In this document: piece after piece, positions 49,601 through 62,857 of the stretch
Layout: each line of letters opens with the position of its first letter
How positions within the stretch are numbered: the stretch's first letter is position 1
Assembly: GCF_033568475.1 (NCBI RefSeq)
Contig: NC_133123.1
Span: forward strand, 136,050,242 to 136,114,241
DNA: 64,000 bases
Direction: 5' to 3'
Source: Henckelia pumila
Lineage: Eukaryota > Streptophyta > Magnoliopsida > Lamiales > Gesneriaceae
Notes under the pieces: model-generated
What the model was told of the DNA's origin: nothing
The model's input: only the letters and a program-made list of their open reading frames with translations
Databases searched by the model: none
Translations under genes and position numbers: made by a program

Positions 49601-52600
49601 AAGGGCCAATCAAGGTTTACTGCCAAGGACAACAATATTCTGACAGTATTCAATTTAGCGACTGGTGCAAAGGTCTCTTGGTAGTCAATCCCATATGTCT
49701 GTGTAAAACCTTTAGCGACAAGTCTTGCTTTGTAGCGTTCCAATGATCCATCTGAATTGAGTTTCACAGTAAATACCCATTTGCATCCCACTGTTCGTTT
49801 TCCATCAGGCAAGTGCATTATTTCCCATGTTCCACTTTTGTTCAGTGCATCCATCTCCTCAAGGACAGCCTTCTTCCATTCTGGAACACTTAGAGCATCC
49901 TGTATAGTCTTAGGAATATCCACACTTTGTAACTGAGAAATAAAACTCGAATAGGGTACAGATAAATTTTTGTAAGACAGATGATTTGAGATTGGGTGTT
50001 GAGTACAAGTTCTAACACCTTTCCTAAGTGCAACAGGAATTTCTAATGACATAGAGGAGTCTAGTACATTCGAGGTAGATTTGGGTACATTACCTGGATT
50101 TGGTTTCAAATGAGTCGGGACTTCAGGTTCTGTTCTTGGTTCAGACACTTGGTCGTGTGGAGTTGTGGAGTCTTGCTTACTTTGGGGTCGTCGTATCCTC
50201 CTGTAAACTTGCCCATACAACTTATCATCATCACCTTGTGTTTTAGTTTCAAGATTTTGCTCTGACACTACATGAGGTGTATCTATGATAAAAAATTCAG
50301 TTCTGTCCACATTATCAGAGTCTAAATCAAATATCGAATCTTCCAACTTACTCTCCCCCTGAAGAGGTGTGAAAAAATTTTCAGATTCGAAGAATGTGAC
50401 ATCCATAGACACAAAAAAAGTTTTTGTGCGGGGTTCAAAACATTTATACCCTTTCTGAGTAGGAGAATATCCTAGAAACACACATTTTACAGCACGAGGG
50501 TCTAGTTTATCACGAGTATGATGATGCGTATGAGCAAAGGCCACACAACCAAACACTTTGAGAGGTAAATCAGAATATAAGTGAGACATGGGAAAGGAAT
50601 TTTTTAAGACAGTCAAGGGTGACGCAAAGTTCAGCACTCTAGAGGGCATTCTATTAATTAAATAGGCAGCAGTGAGAATAGCTTCCCCCCATAAGTATTT
50701 CGGAACATTAGTGGTAAACATGAGTGACCTAGCTACTTCTAGAAGGTGTCTATTCTTCCTTTCTGCGACTCCATTTTGTTGTGGGGTTTGAGTGCAAGAA
50801 CTATGATGAATTATACCCTTTTTTTGAAAAAATTGACCCAAAAGTTTATTGAAATATTCTTTCCCATTATCACTTCTGAACACTTGAATTTTTTCATGAA
50901 ATTGTGTTTCAACCATGGCATAGAAATTTTTGAAAATTTGTTCAGCTTCTGATTTATCAACAAGTAAGTAAACCCAACTTAAACGTGTGTGATCATCAAT
51001 AAAGGTGATAAACCATCGTTTTTTTGAAGGAGTTGCCGTTTTGAACGGCCCCCACACATCACTGTGAATAAGAGCAAAAGGTTTCGAAGCTTGATGTGTA
51101 TGAGCAGGAAATGATGCACGATGATGTTTGGCAAATTGACAAATATCACATTGAAAAACAGAAGGATTTTTATTACGAAATAACTTTGGAAACAAATGCT
51201 TCAAATAATGAAAATTTGGGTGGCCTAATCTACGATGCCAGAGTAATATATCCTCGCTACTAGAACTAGAGTTTGGTATGATACTAGATTGTTGGGCTTG
51301 TCCACAGGAGTGACTTTCTTCCACAAAGTAGTAAAGGCCTCCACGTTCCTTAGCACTGCCAATCGTCGTCCCCAATTCCAGATCCTGAAATACACAACAG
51401 TTTGAGGAAAACTTAGCACAACACTTTAAATCATGAGTTAATTTGCTAACAGAAAGCAAATTACAAGAAAGATTAGGGACATGCAAAACATTTTGAAGAG
51501 TCAAAGTTTTAGAGATGACAATAGTCCCTTTTCCAGCAATAGCAGATAAAGAACCATCAGCTGTTTTAATTTTCTGATTTCCAGCACTCGGGATATAGGA
51601 GCAAAACAATCTGGAGGATCCCGTCATGTGATCAGAAGCACCTGAATCTATTATCCAAGGACATATAGACAGGGTGGAAACATTAAAACCAGTAGATTGC
51701 AAGTCAGTACCTTTATGTGCTATGGAACAAGACGCTGGAGTGGATTGTGAAAAAGGTGTGGATTGAAAAAGCTTATACAACTGCTCTAATTGTTCCTTAC
51801 TGAAAGAGGCAGCCCCCGAAGGTTTGTCTAGACTGGTTTGTTCTTCCAGTCCAGATTGATACGCCCTTGAAACCCCACTGCCTTTTTGTTTGAAAGACTT
51901 TGGTTTCCAGTCAGGTGGTTTGCCGTGTAAATCCCAACATGTTTCTGCGGTATGCCAGGGCTTTTTGCAGTGTTCACATACAACTTCTCTCTTCCTTGTC
52001 TGGGCAGTATGGTGTCGGCTTTGAGGTGTGGGAAAATTTTTGCTGAACAGGGCTGAGGTTTCCGAAACAGAAGATGCCTTCTCGCTCAACATGATTTTCC
52101 TTCTACCTTCTTCCCTTCTGACTTCAGCAAACACTTCACTCAAGGAAGGTAATGGATTTCTGCCCAGAATTCTTCCTCTAACTTCATCCAAGTCACGATT
52201 AAGTCCAGCCAGAAAAACATACACTCGATCACCTTCCATACGCTTGTGATATTTCATGCTATCATTTTTGCACTCCCATTTATCATCATAGCAAAGATCT
52301 AGTTCCTGCCATAACCCTTTCATGTCATTATAGTATTCAATGACAGTTTTTTCTCCCTGTCTAGACTGCCAGAGTCTAGTCTTCAAGTCAAAAATCTGGG
52401 ATGAATTCTCCAGATCAGAGTAAGTCTCCCGAACAGCCTCCCAAACTTCTTTGGCGGTAGGTAGAAATAGATACGTCCTCCCAATTGAAGGATCCATGGA
52501 GTTAACGAGCCACGAGATTACCATGGAGTTTTCAGATTTCCAGCCTGTCCACTTTGGATCGTCTTTGGCCGGTTCTTGGATGTCTCCCGTCAGGTAACCT

Positions 52601-55600
52601 AAACGCCCTTTTCCGTCAATGACAAGTTTAATTGACTGAGCCCACTCCAAGTAATTTTTGCCATTCAACTTATGAATGGTCAATTGAATGGAGCCTTCAA
52701 ACCCAGTAGGATTCAGAGGATATAAGGTCGGTGTTTTAGCACCTTTCGTACCATCATTCTCACCCGAAGACATCTTATTTTTGTCTTCGTTGGTATTTGA
52801 CATGCCCGTTTTTTTTTTTTTTTTTTTCTGTCAATTATGATGCGGGTATACAAAACCTAGGCTTTGATACCATGAAGATTAACAAGAACGAGAGAAACAG
52901 GGACAGCCATATGTGCAGTAGAAATATATTCTATTCTGAATTAATATTCACAGTACAACCCTACACTATATATAGGAAACTTATTTCTATATTCTATTCA
53001 CAATCTAACCCTAATTAATAGACAAGAAATAAGGAATAAATATCAGTCAAATATTCTAAGACTAAATACAATATTTCTTTCCTTTTTTCTACAGTTTTGA
53101 AAGTATTTCTTGAAAGGTTTTTCTGATTGTATTCGGTACGAAATATTTGAATTAGTTGAATATCAGGTTCACTGCCAATTCTCTTAGAAAATTAATTATT
53201 TATGTGCTTGATCCCATGTATTTATGTTAGAAAATGGAACGCCTTAAGATGCTGGAGCCACGCCAATGATGAAAAAGAATTTTACCTGCTTTCCCATAAA
53301 AAAAATATTTACTTTAGAACAGGCATCAAGATGAAGATTACCTTTGTTCGGAAAGAAAAAAGCTGAAGGTTTAACCTTCCACCCGAAAATGAAGTTTGTC
53401 TTTTGTACATGGAAGTTTATTCAGAAAAAGGCGTCCGCTTTAAGGAATTTTGTGCGCAAGTTAGTGACATTTGGATTGAAATCATGATTTAGTCAAAATA
53501 GTTAGTTACATTCAATAAGAAAATACCTACAGCTCCTTCCAATATTTGACATCATATGCTGGCTGAGAAAACACGCATTTGTTTTTAATGTTACATGTTA
53601 AATTTCTCTCTTGTCAAACATTTGAAACTTTCATATGATGTGATTATTTTACAATTCCGATTTTAATTTTGTCTCACCCTCTTAGTGTGTGAAAAATGGC
53701 TATTGTTAACCAAACCTTGCGAGATAGGTTTCATCTGTAATGTTTTGCTGATTGGTATTTTTCTATTTGGATGCAGAGCCAAGTAATAGTTCATATGAGT
53801 TGCCTCCTGAGCTCTGTTTCATTATTATGTCGCCTATTTCCATTTCTACATTTTATTCTTTCTCGTTCATGCCATCTATCATGCATTGGATAGAGTCATT
53901 ACTTATAGCTGCCAACTTGAAAAGTTTACATACGGATCTCTGCATGCCAAATATAGTTGTTCCAACCCTGACGGTATGTGTTTTACGCTCTCACTTTCTC
54001 ATTTCTGAATTAATATTCCAACACAACCGAGCTAGAGTATTCGAGGAAGTTGAAACTGGAAAGCATACCCTAATCTACCATTCCAATAAGATAGGTGGAT
54101 ATCTATAATTATAATTTTTTGACCTGCATAAATGTTTTTCAATTTTATGTCACTATATGAATTCAATTTAAAACATTGTAAACTTTGAGATTGATGTAGA
54201 TCAAATGGTAATGTGATGACAATCCATTGTCACTTAATCTTGTTTTCACTTTACTCAACAAAATCCTATCTCTGGATATACTAGAGGAAACGATCTAGGA
54301 CGAAGGAAGTATCTCACCTTGGAACAAAGAGCAATTTATCCCTTGAAATTCTCACAACTAAAAAAAATTAAGTCAATCAGAGGATTTGGATTTGAGGGAG
54401 GTTGGAAATGACTCACATTAAGGCACAATAACTCAAAAAATAACTAGTTGGGGTTTGATTTGCCCAAAGAAACCAATGGATTTGTTATTATTGATTTGAA
54501 ATCCTTGAGTTCAAATCTATCAATCCAAATGCAACCTAGTGGTGCATATAGGTAGAGTTATTTAGATTTGGGAGAAGATTTCAAATGCATGCTAAAATTT
54601 CAAAAATCATAATATACATTTGACATCTATGGATTCAAAATGACCAGGTTGGAGAGTTGTATTGAACCAACAAAAGGGATTTCAAATCATTTATACTGAT
54701 GAGCCAAATGGATACAATGGATTTGAGATGTGTATTTGAAATCAAATTCAACTTTAGTGCTTTTCTCAAAATATAGAATTCGAGTTCTGTAGAATATGTT
54801 GTTTCTAAATTTGGATGCACCTGCCAATTAAGTATTATTATTCAGTAAGATGAGTTATTTTTGCTTCAATTACTGTTACTTTGTGGCGTTATTCTTGCCA
54901 ATTTGTTTGAATTCAGATTTTGGAAGCAATCACAACAAAGAAATGCCAGGAGAAGATTCATTTAGAATCACTGGAGACCCTAGGAGACTCTTTTATCAAA
55001 TATGCTACTAGTCAGCAGCTTTTCAAAATGCACCAAAATGATCATGAAGGCCTTCTTAGCATTAAACGAGAGAAAATAGTTTCTAATGCTAACTTGTGCA
55101 AGCTGGGATGTGTCCGCAAAATTACGGTAATCTTATAGATTCATGATTTTATCTTTTGCTTTCTATTGGAAATCACCGATAAGGAATAAAGACCGAGTAT
55201 TCGCTTATAATATATTATCTTATGATTGATGATTCGAGTTTGCTTTTTTAATGGAAATTATTCTAAGTCTAGGGTTTTATACGCAACGAACCCTTTGATC
55301 CCAAAACATGGATAATTCCTGGTTCCTATTCTGCAAACCATGTATTAAAAGAGGAGCTGCTTTCATCTAAAAAAATCTTTAGCAAGGGTAGCAGGAAGAT
55401 AAAGAGGAAGACGATAGCAGATGTTGTTGAAGCATTAGTTGGTGCATTTCTCACAACTGGTGGTGAAATGGTTGCTTTGTCCTTCATGGCATGGGTTGGC
55501 ATCGATGTTGACATTGTTAATGTACCTTATACAAGGCACTTTCCTGTAAATCCAGAGCGTTATGTCAATGTAAAATTTTTCGAGTCTCTTCTGAATTACC

Positions 55601-56843
55601 AGTTCCATGATGTTTCTCTTCTTGTTGAGGCTCTGACTCATGGGTCTTACATGCTGCCTGAGATTCCACGGTGCTATCAGGTTTGATCTTGATATCTTTC
55701 TTTCAAATTGAAAATTATATTTCAATTAGATTGCAAGCGTAATTATCACATACGATTCCTGATCTGGATCCATTTTTTCCTTTTTCTTTAGCGTTTGGAA
55801 TTTCTCGGGGATGCAGTGTTAGATTATATTATTACGTTGCATCTTTACTGCAAATATCCTGGCCTATCTCCTGGACTTCTAACTGATCTGAGATCGGCAT
55901 CCACAAACAATGATTTCTATGCTCAGTCAGCAGTCAAGGTTGAACTATACAAGCATATTCTTCATGCTTCACAAGAGCTTCAACGCCAGATTTTTGAAAC
56001 TGCTGTGAGGAATTGTGAGCAATCATCCCCCGTCTCAACGTTTGTTCAGGATTCGGAGATCAGTTTTCCAAAGGTATTCATTAGTCTTGAATTTTCTAAG
56101 CTAAATGATAACTGGCATCACACATACTTTTATTAGCTAAATGATAACTGGCATCACACATACTTTTATTCTGGCCTGAGGTTGGATGCAGAACCAGTTA
56201 TTTTTATTACTTTAATACATATTTGTTACCAATAATTTACCAACTAGTATCACAGAGACCTTGCTAGCTGTGACAAGGGACCTGCATTTTCAAATATTTG
56301 ATACTTCTTTCCATATTATTAAAATCAGGGGCATCACTCTTGCACAAAATCAGTAGAGATGTGTGTCCCGGACCCATATCTATTTTCCTCAAATCAAATC
56401 CTAGGCCCGCCTCAGAATAAAAATCAATCAATCAATCAATCAATCATCTGGCTCTTTGATCTGAACTATTTTTATTACTCATACAGGTACTTAGCGATGT
56501 CATAGAATCTGTGGCCGGGGCAATCCTTGTTGATTCTGGCTACAATAAGGATATAGTATTTCAAAGCCTCATACGACTTATTGATCCCTTGATTACACCT
56601 GATAGGCTGAAGCTCCACCCTATCAGAGAGTTGACTGAGTTATGTCAAAAGGAGCATTACATACTCAAAAAACCTGTCGTTTCTCACCAGAATGGGGTTG
56701 CATATGTTACATTAGAGGTTGAAGCCAATGGAATGGTATACAGAGGGTCGAGAACTGCAGCGGATAGAAAGACAGCAAAAAAACTTGCACACAAAATTGT
56801 GTTGGAATCCCTTAAACAAAGCATCAAGTCTTGTTCAAAATAG
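40641..56843 (+). CDS. DCL2: Dicer-like 2 (RNase III endoribonuclease)
   Basis: DCL2 cuts long dsRNA into 22-nt siRNAs in antiviral and secondary silencing. Twenty-two exons join in frame to 1399 aa: 40641-40699, 40968-41145, 41483-41596, 41989-42123, 42654-42738, 42832-42896, 43628-43768, 44743-44871, 44947-45076, 45175-45274, 45691-45886, 46015-46175, 46395-46610, 46738-46964, 47099-47370, 47470-47903, 47996-48099, 53777-53973, 54917-55126, 55273-55680, 55792-56073 and 56487-56843. Domains in order: helicase with ETGSGKT (39-45), DECH and GMTASP, helicase C with QSRGRARMQ, dimerisation region, PAZ (from about 740), RNase IIIa (LETLGDSFIKY), RNase IIIb (LEFLGDAVLDY) and one dsRBD. Length and domain order match Arabidopsis DCL2 (1388 aa). 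Intron 17 (5.7 kb) carries an antisense copia element. No coding damage is seen. Confidence 0.95.
48151..48371 (-). repeat. 3' LTR of the DCL2-intron copia element
   Basis: 221 bp, TG...CA, matching 52873-53093 at all but one site. Confidence 0.93.
48379..52803 (-). mobile_element. gag-pol frame of the DCL2-intron copia element
   Basis: One frame of 1474 aa in copia order: UBN2-type Gag, CCHC-like knuckle (CEHCKKPWHTAETC), protease (WIIDSGASDHMTG), GAG-pre-integrase and integrase (HRRLGHPN), reverse transcriptase (YVDDIILTG) and RNase H (ADWAGSISDRRSTSGY). It overlaps no DCL2 exon. Confidence 0.93.
52873..53093 (-). repeat. 5' LTR of the DCL2-intron copia element
   Basis: 221-bp partner of the LTR at 48151; TGGTATCAAAGC lies immediately inside it on the minus strand. 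Confidence 0.93.
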
Positions 56844-56983
56844 AAATATTGTACTAACTAATCTATTAATTAATTCATAGCCAAAATTAATTTCCAACAA
56901 TAAGAGTTTTTGTGTATCCTAACATATCACTAAATGTTAATGACGTTTCACATTCTTGGAGTGGAACCGCCAAAAACAATTCA

Positions 56984-58287
56984 GGGAAAATTAGCGTTTT
57001 AGTCCTGTATCTTGGCTTCCTTTTGGTTTTGGTCCTGTATATTGGCTTGTTTTGGAAAAGATCCTGTAACTCTGTTTTTTCTTTGGATTTAGTCCTATAT
57101 GTTGATTGTTTTGGTTTTGGTCCTATAAGTTGGCTTATTTTTTTGGTTTTGGTCCTATACAAAGTCATGTTTTGAAAAAAAACACATTAATTTGGATTTT
57201 TTTAATTTGGTTCTAATAGTAGATTTGTTTTTTTTATTTTGGTCATTGAAAAGATACGATTTTGACCAAATTAAGTCTCGTTAAGTTAGAATAAGCGTCT
57301 ATATTTTTTATTTTAAAATAATAAATTAAATTTAGAATTTAAATGTTGACTTTCCAACTTCACCGCTTAAGTTTTTATAATAAATATTTTTTTATGATTT
57401 TATAAATTAATTAATTAAGTTTAAAATTTAGATGTTGACCTTCTAATTATTTTTTAACATAATAATTATTTTCTAAAAGGTACAATAACTTGGTTTTTTT
57501 TTTTTTTTTTTTGTATTTTTTCTCCGTCGCTTGGAGGGAGCAACAAGATTTTATTTATTTGCAGTGTTCTAAAAAGCACGCTTAAACGACGATTAAGCGT
57601 GATAAACGTGAAACATACCTAAAAAGCTTTGTTTTCGAGAAAAGCGGAACAAAAACAGTCAACCATAGTTGAAACGATAAAAAAATATTAGTGTGTTACT
57701 TTTTAAAATAACGAAAGTATGTTTTAAATATATTTTTAGTTTTTTAGCTAATTTTGTTAATTTAGGTTGGAACTTATTTATGCCATATGATCATTAATAG
57801 GTGCTAAGTGGGCGACACTTATTGCCAAATAAATAAAAAAATTGAAGTTATAGTGAGAACGATACAAATGAATATTTGTTTGTTACTTTTTAAATGAACA
57901 AAAGTATGTTACATTTAATACATTAAATTAACATATTTTAGATTTTATTAAATTATTTAGATTAAATAAAATTTAAGCGTAAAAAATATATTTTTTATTA
58001 GTTAGTTGTAATTATCTCAAACCAATAAACAAATAAAACATGAAAGAATAAAAAATATTTTTTTATAAAAATAATTAGAGATCAAATTCTAAATTCCAAA
58101 ACATGATAACTTACAGGACAAAAACCAAAAAACAAACCAACTTACAGGACCAAAATCAAAATAAGCCAACATATAGGACTAAATCCAAAACAAAAACCGA
58201 GTTACAGGATCTTCTCCAAAACAAGCCAACATATAGAACCAAAACAAAAAAAAAGCCAACATACAGGACTAAAACGCTAATTTTCCC
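56984..58287. mobile_element. Mutator-like non-autonomous element with ~190-bp TIRs
   Basis: A 1304-bp element flanked by a perfect 9-bp duplication AACAATTCA (56975-56983 and 58288-58296), as Mutator-like elements make. Termini are GGGAAAATTAGCGTTTTAGT and its inverse. The terminal inverted repeats (about 56984-57175 and 58100-58287) are themselves built of 30-40-bp repeats of the type GGTCCTGTATnTTGGCTT. The AT-rich core has no transposase. It begins 140 bp after the DCL2 stop codon. Confidence 0.88.
57562..57660. mobile_element. Possible nested hAT MITE fragment
   Basis: CAGTGTTCTAAAAAGCACGC resembles the termini of the hAT MITE at 30349 and is followed by AAACGACGATTAAGCGTG. A matching opposite end was not found, so it is a fragment inside the Mutator-like element. 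Confidence 0.35.
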
Positions 58288-58296
58288 AACAATTCA

Positions 58297-58871
58297 TGTT
58301 AAAGTTTAGTTCAAAATTAAAATCAAACTTACAAAAATAACTTTTAATATAAATAATATTAATATTCTGCATTTTCCATGCACTAATATATCTATACTAT
58401 CAACTTAGAAACAACTAAAATCCACTATGATGTTTTAATGATCGTTCACGAAAATACTGCACGTGAGATCAAAACTTATCTATATTGTATATTTAAAGTA
58501 TTTCCCACCATTATGCTATTTTTCCTTGCTCACAATTATATTATATTTTGAATAAAACAAAATACAACTCAATAAAATAAAATAAAACCTCAAATATTAA
58601 CTTTAAATATTACTTTTAACTTTAGTATATTTCACACAAAAATTGTTTGCTAAAATTTGCTAATAATTAATAATATTCACACAGTCAAAATAATAATAAA
58701 AATAATAATGGCCAACTAAAATAACAATATTATTTGTTTCCTGTGAATTTTTTTTTATTTGTTTAACAAAGTGCGGCCGTATATATCTCGTTCGAAACGG
58801 AAATGGTGGCTGGTGCTGGTGGAGCCTAAAATCGGGGATTCAAGTGTCTGTCGTCTTATCTTTTTCTCTCA
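58297..58871 (+). promoter_or_regulatory. Upstream region of the release-factor gene
   Basis: AT-rich DNA between the Mutator-like element and the release-factor ATG, presumably holding its promoter and a leader. No defined motif stands out. Confidence 0.35.
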
Positions 58872-61800
58872 ATGGAGGCATCAGCTGTTGCCCGGCACCC
58901 TCTGATTCCGCCCCGGCAGCAACCGTACGCTGACCCAAGATCAATGAATTCTGCGATGTTAATCCCACCATCGCGCCAACTACCCTCAACTCTATCACTC
59001 TTCCCCCATTGCTGTTTCAGTCATTCTGCGCGCCGTTCAACATTCTTTAGATTTTCCTCCACTTCTTCTCCGAAAGGCATGCTTTTTCTACTTTTTAGTA
59101 ATAATATTGCATTATTCATCCATTTGCATCACAGTAATGAAAGGTCCTTTTGTGCAAGATTAGTCGTCAGGACGGGTGCTTGCTTGGGGATAACATTTTT
59201 ATTGCTTATATTGTAAAAATCGTATCTTTATGAGGTGAATTTTGATGGACTTTTTTCTCCAAACTTCTCTTTCTTAGAGTCTTTTTTTTTTTAAAGAAAA
59301 AATGTTGCGCATTTATTTCACTCGGAATCCGAGGGCAGTTTTCTCATTTTCATGTAAAGTTTTGAAATTGTTTAGTGAGGAACAAACTGAAGCAAGCGTA
59401 CTTCAGTGCTAGTTTTTCAATTTTCCCTGTTTTTTTCCCAGTGCCAATTTTGTTTTAAAAATTTGATTGCTGAACTGTTACATTTAAATTTAAGTTTAGA
59501 TTTTTCCCCCTGTTTAGATTCAAGTGTTGTTTATGTAAACATAATATCAGTTTTTTCCTGTTTTTGTGCTTGCACATTGCTAACAGATGCGAGAGTAGTA
59601 TTTGCAACACCTGAAACGGGAGTTAGTATGGAAACAAGTGAATGGGCTGTGCAAGGTAATACTTGTGGATTTGTCTTACTGTTTTTTTAGCCTTTTCTTT
59701 GTCCATTTTGGGTTTTTAATATGCAAATGACTAGTGACTTGAATGAGCTGTATGATTGTTAAGTTGCTGGTTATCATAATATTGTGACTCGTACGAGATT
59801 TTTGAAAGGATGGGATTTAAGCCAGTGATGTATGGATTTTCAATTTATTTATGATTAAAACTCGTTCTTGATTGAATGAGTGGATATTACAAACTAGGGA
59901 CACAAGTTCCACTTAAAGTGGGAGGAAAATCTCGATTAGTGTAATCAATTAATTCTCATGAACTAATTGAGACTGTGCTACTTTACCAAGATTTGACATG
60001 TGTGTTTCTGCCTAATTTCACTTCATGAATCTAATATTTCTGAACCTGGATCTCGTCATGGATGTTGTATTATTTGTAGACTTCTATACCTTAAGGAAAG
60101 AGGTGGAGACTACAGCAGAGCGTGTAGAAGAGATTAGGGCTGCTGCCGGTCTGATAGTGCTAGAGGAAAATCTTGCAGATTTGGAGGAGGCAGCAGCTGA
60201 TAACTCTCTTTGGGATGATCGTGCCAAGGCTCAGCAGACACTTCAGACACTTACTGATGTTAAAGAGAAAATACAACTTCTCAGTGGTTTCAAAGAACAG
60301 GTTTATACTTCCATCTTGTAAATGTATCTATCAATTTTCTCAAAATAGTAGCATAAAATTGTGTACAGAGTATGAGCCTTATTGTGTGCTTTGGACCATA
60401 TCTGAACTTCGCAAATCACTAGCACAGGTTGAAGAGGCCGAAACAATAGTTAAGCTTACCGAGGAAATGGACTCAATTGACACAGGGCTCCTTGAAGAGG
60501 CTGCCAGTATTGTTAAAGAGTTGAGAAAGATGTTGGATCGATTTGAAATCACTCAACTGCTTTCTGGCCCCTATGATAAAGAAGGGGCTGTTGTTTCAAT
60601 AACAGCTGGTGCAGGGGGGACTGATGCCCAGGTAACCTGAATACCTAATATAAATTCCAAGCTTCTTTCTTCTCTATGATGACAAACCACATTCGCTCTG
60701 TCAGTCAGCGAGAGATTGATTAAAATAAGAACTACAAATTAGCTTAAAATTTGATTGCATCTAAACATCTGGTGGAGGTTGATGTCTGCTGCTCAGATAC
60801 TTCTAACGCATAGAGATTAAACTATATGTGGGAAGGAATGTCTTGAAGGCTCTACATTCTCTTTACATCCTTGATTGTGCGTGAATTTTTCTCATCAGCT
60901 CTGGTGTTCTTCCATATAATGCACAAATATCTGCTTATGTTATTTCAGTTGTTTGCCTGAACATAGTCATTGTATATTTCCTCTACAAAATTGAAGTCAT
61001 TCTTTTGGTTAAATCTCAACCTCAAAGTGTTGATGCCTGATGGCTTGTTGCTAGACTATTTTGGGTGGTTTTATGTTTTTTGGGCTTGGTTGGTAAAGGT
61101 TTTCTGTTTACCAACGAACTATATGATAATCACAGGCAGCATTAAGAGAAGCAAGTTATTGCTTCCAGGTCATCATACGGTATGCTACAAATGTTTATTT
61201 AATCTTATCATGGTTTATCTTTGTTATTCACTAAAGTAAGATCTCTGAAAATAGGACAGATATTATATATTATTTAATCCACTGTTATTAATTTTATCTA
61301 AATCTTTATGATTTTGTAAAATTGTTTCTGGAAATCCGTCTGTCTATCTGGTGTTTCCATGTATAGAACAGGCTTCAAGGTGTCCATTAATTTTTACACT
61401 CTTGTTTCTATTTTACTTTATCTACCCAATCCTCTAAAATAGGAGATGCTTCTCCTTATCATTAGTTTATGGATGTCATGTCCACTTCTGTGCAGGAGTT
61501 GTTAGAGTTTCTTAACATATAGAATGTCAAAATGGACAAATTTATCTACCATGTGCAAGGACACTTAGCTTATTTTTGTAAAATTTATTTGATAAATTTC
61601 AGTGCAGGATTGGGCTGACATGCTTCTCAGGATGTATGTAAGGTGGGGAGAGAAGCAGCGTTACAAGACAAAAGTGGTTGAGAAATCCATGGGGGAAGAA
61701 GCTGGGATTAAATCGGCAACTATTGAACTAGAGGGCCGTTATGTTTATGGGTATTTATCTGGTGAGAAAGGAACCCACCGCATTGTCAGACAGTCACCTT

Positions 61801-62588
61801 TCAATGCCAAAGGCCTTCGTCAAACTAGCTTCTCTGGTGTTGAAGTTATGCCTCTCCTTCCTGAAGAGTCATTGAACGTAGAGATACCCGAAGAAGACTT
61901 AGAGATCAGTTTTTCCAGAGCAGGTGGTAAAGGCGGCCAAAATGTAAATAAAGTTGAAAGTGCAGTACGAATTACACACATCCCAACTGGCGTAACTGTC
62001 CGTTGCACTGGTCAGTTAAACAGTTATAACTCTTTCGATTAATCCAACATGTAATATAGTTTATTATTCCCTTTTGGAATCAAGTTTGGATCCAGAAAAT
62101 TTAGATAGGGCTAGCCACTTGATGTATTTTTGGGTAGGAGATTTAAATCAGTGGGTTTTGTTTGTGTGTGTGAGGGGTGATCACCTCCAATTTACCCGAA
62201 TGGATTCACCACTGGTTGGAATGCCATTTGTGTGAACCAATCTCTTATTCTTAAATCTAATTCTTTGTTTCTTCTTATGCCTGCAGAAGAAAGAAGCCAG
62301 CTAGCAAATAAAATCAAAGGTCTGAGCAGATTAAAAGCAAAATTATTGGTGATAGCCATAGAGCAAAGGACAAATGAGATCAAGCAAATTAAAGGTGATA
62401 TCGTGAAGGCTGAATGGGGACAACAAATACGTAACTATGTATTCCATCCATACAAGTTAGTGAAAGATGTACGGACGGGATACGAGACATCAGATATCGT
62501 GTCTGTAATGGATGGCGAGTTAGATCCCTTCATAAAAGCTTACCTCAAGTACAAATACAGTGAATCCGTGGCCAACCAGTCCTCCTAA
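58872..62588 (+). CDS. PrfB1: Plastid peptide chain release factor 2 (PrfB1/HCF109 type)
   Basis: Class I release factor that ends translation at UGA (and UAA) codons in plastids; in Arabidopsis HCF109 also affects stability of UGA-containing plastid mRNAs. Six exons: 58872-59097, 59587-59655, 60080-60300, 60428-60631, 61608-62010 and 62287-62588, about 474 aa. An N-terminal Ser/Arg/Pro-rich stretch looks like a transit peptide. RF2-type stop-recognition SPF (303-305) lies in QSPFNAKGLRQTSFSGVEV, and the peptidyl-release GGQ (349-351) in AGGKGGQNVNKVE, so it is not the GGQ-less PrfB3 type. The exon 1 donor is the weak point: A|GTAATA at 59098 or a non-consensus GC at 59077 both keep phase. 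The rest is firm. Confidence 0.92.
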
Positions 62589-62857
62589 TCAAAGGCACCT
62601 GTAGATTAAGTTTTTGTTGTACTCTGATCTAAATCTTGTTGCATTGATTGAATAATTTTTTTGTTCTATTTAGCAGTAATTATGAGATCGATTCGCTCTT
62701 CCACGTGTTTTCTTTTTGTATCACGGTGACTGATGAACAATCTAATCTTGTAACCTTCATTAATCAGATCAAGGAGTCCAATACAGACAGATAAATTCGT
62801 GGCAACTGATAAGTATATATTTAATGTATGAATTACTGTGAAAATACAGAGAAACAG

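Larger units (their letters stand above)
48151..53093 (-). mobile_element. Ty1/copia element inside DCL2 intron 17
   Basis: A 4943-bp element with two 221-bp LTRs (TGAAGATTAAC...TTTTTTCTACA) differing at one position, flanked by a GTTTT duplication (48146-48150 and 53094-53098). It is antisense to DCL2. The primer-binding site TGGTATCAAAGC follows the 5' LTR and a purine tract TTGAGGGGGAGT precedes the 3' LTR. Its single long gag-pol frame appears uninterrupted, so this copy looks whole. One LTR difference in 221 suggests a recent insertion, probably well under a million years. Confidence 0.95.

Noticed and set aside
54635-54820. 61-aa minus-strand frame in DCL2 intron 18
   Set aside because: No family resemblance; ordinary intron sequence on the strand opposite to DCL2.
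56887-57175. CRISPR-like or short-spaced repeat array and the frames it creates (also 58103-58309)
   Set aside because: Units are irregular, lack conserved spacers, and are the inverted-repeat arms of a Mutator-like element in a plant genome.
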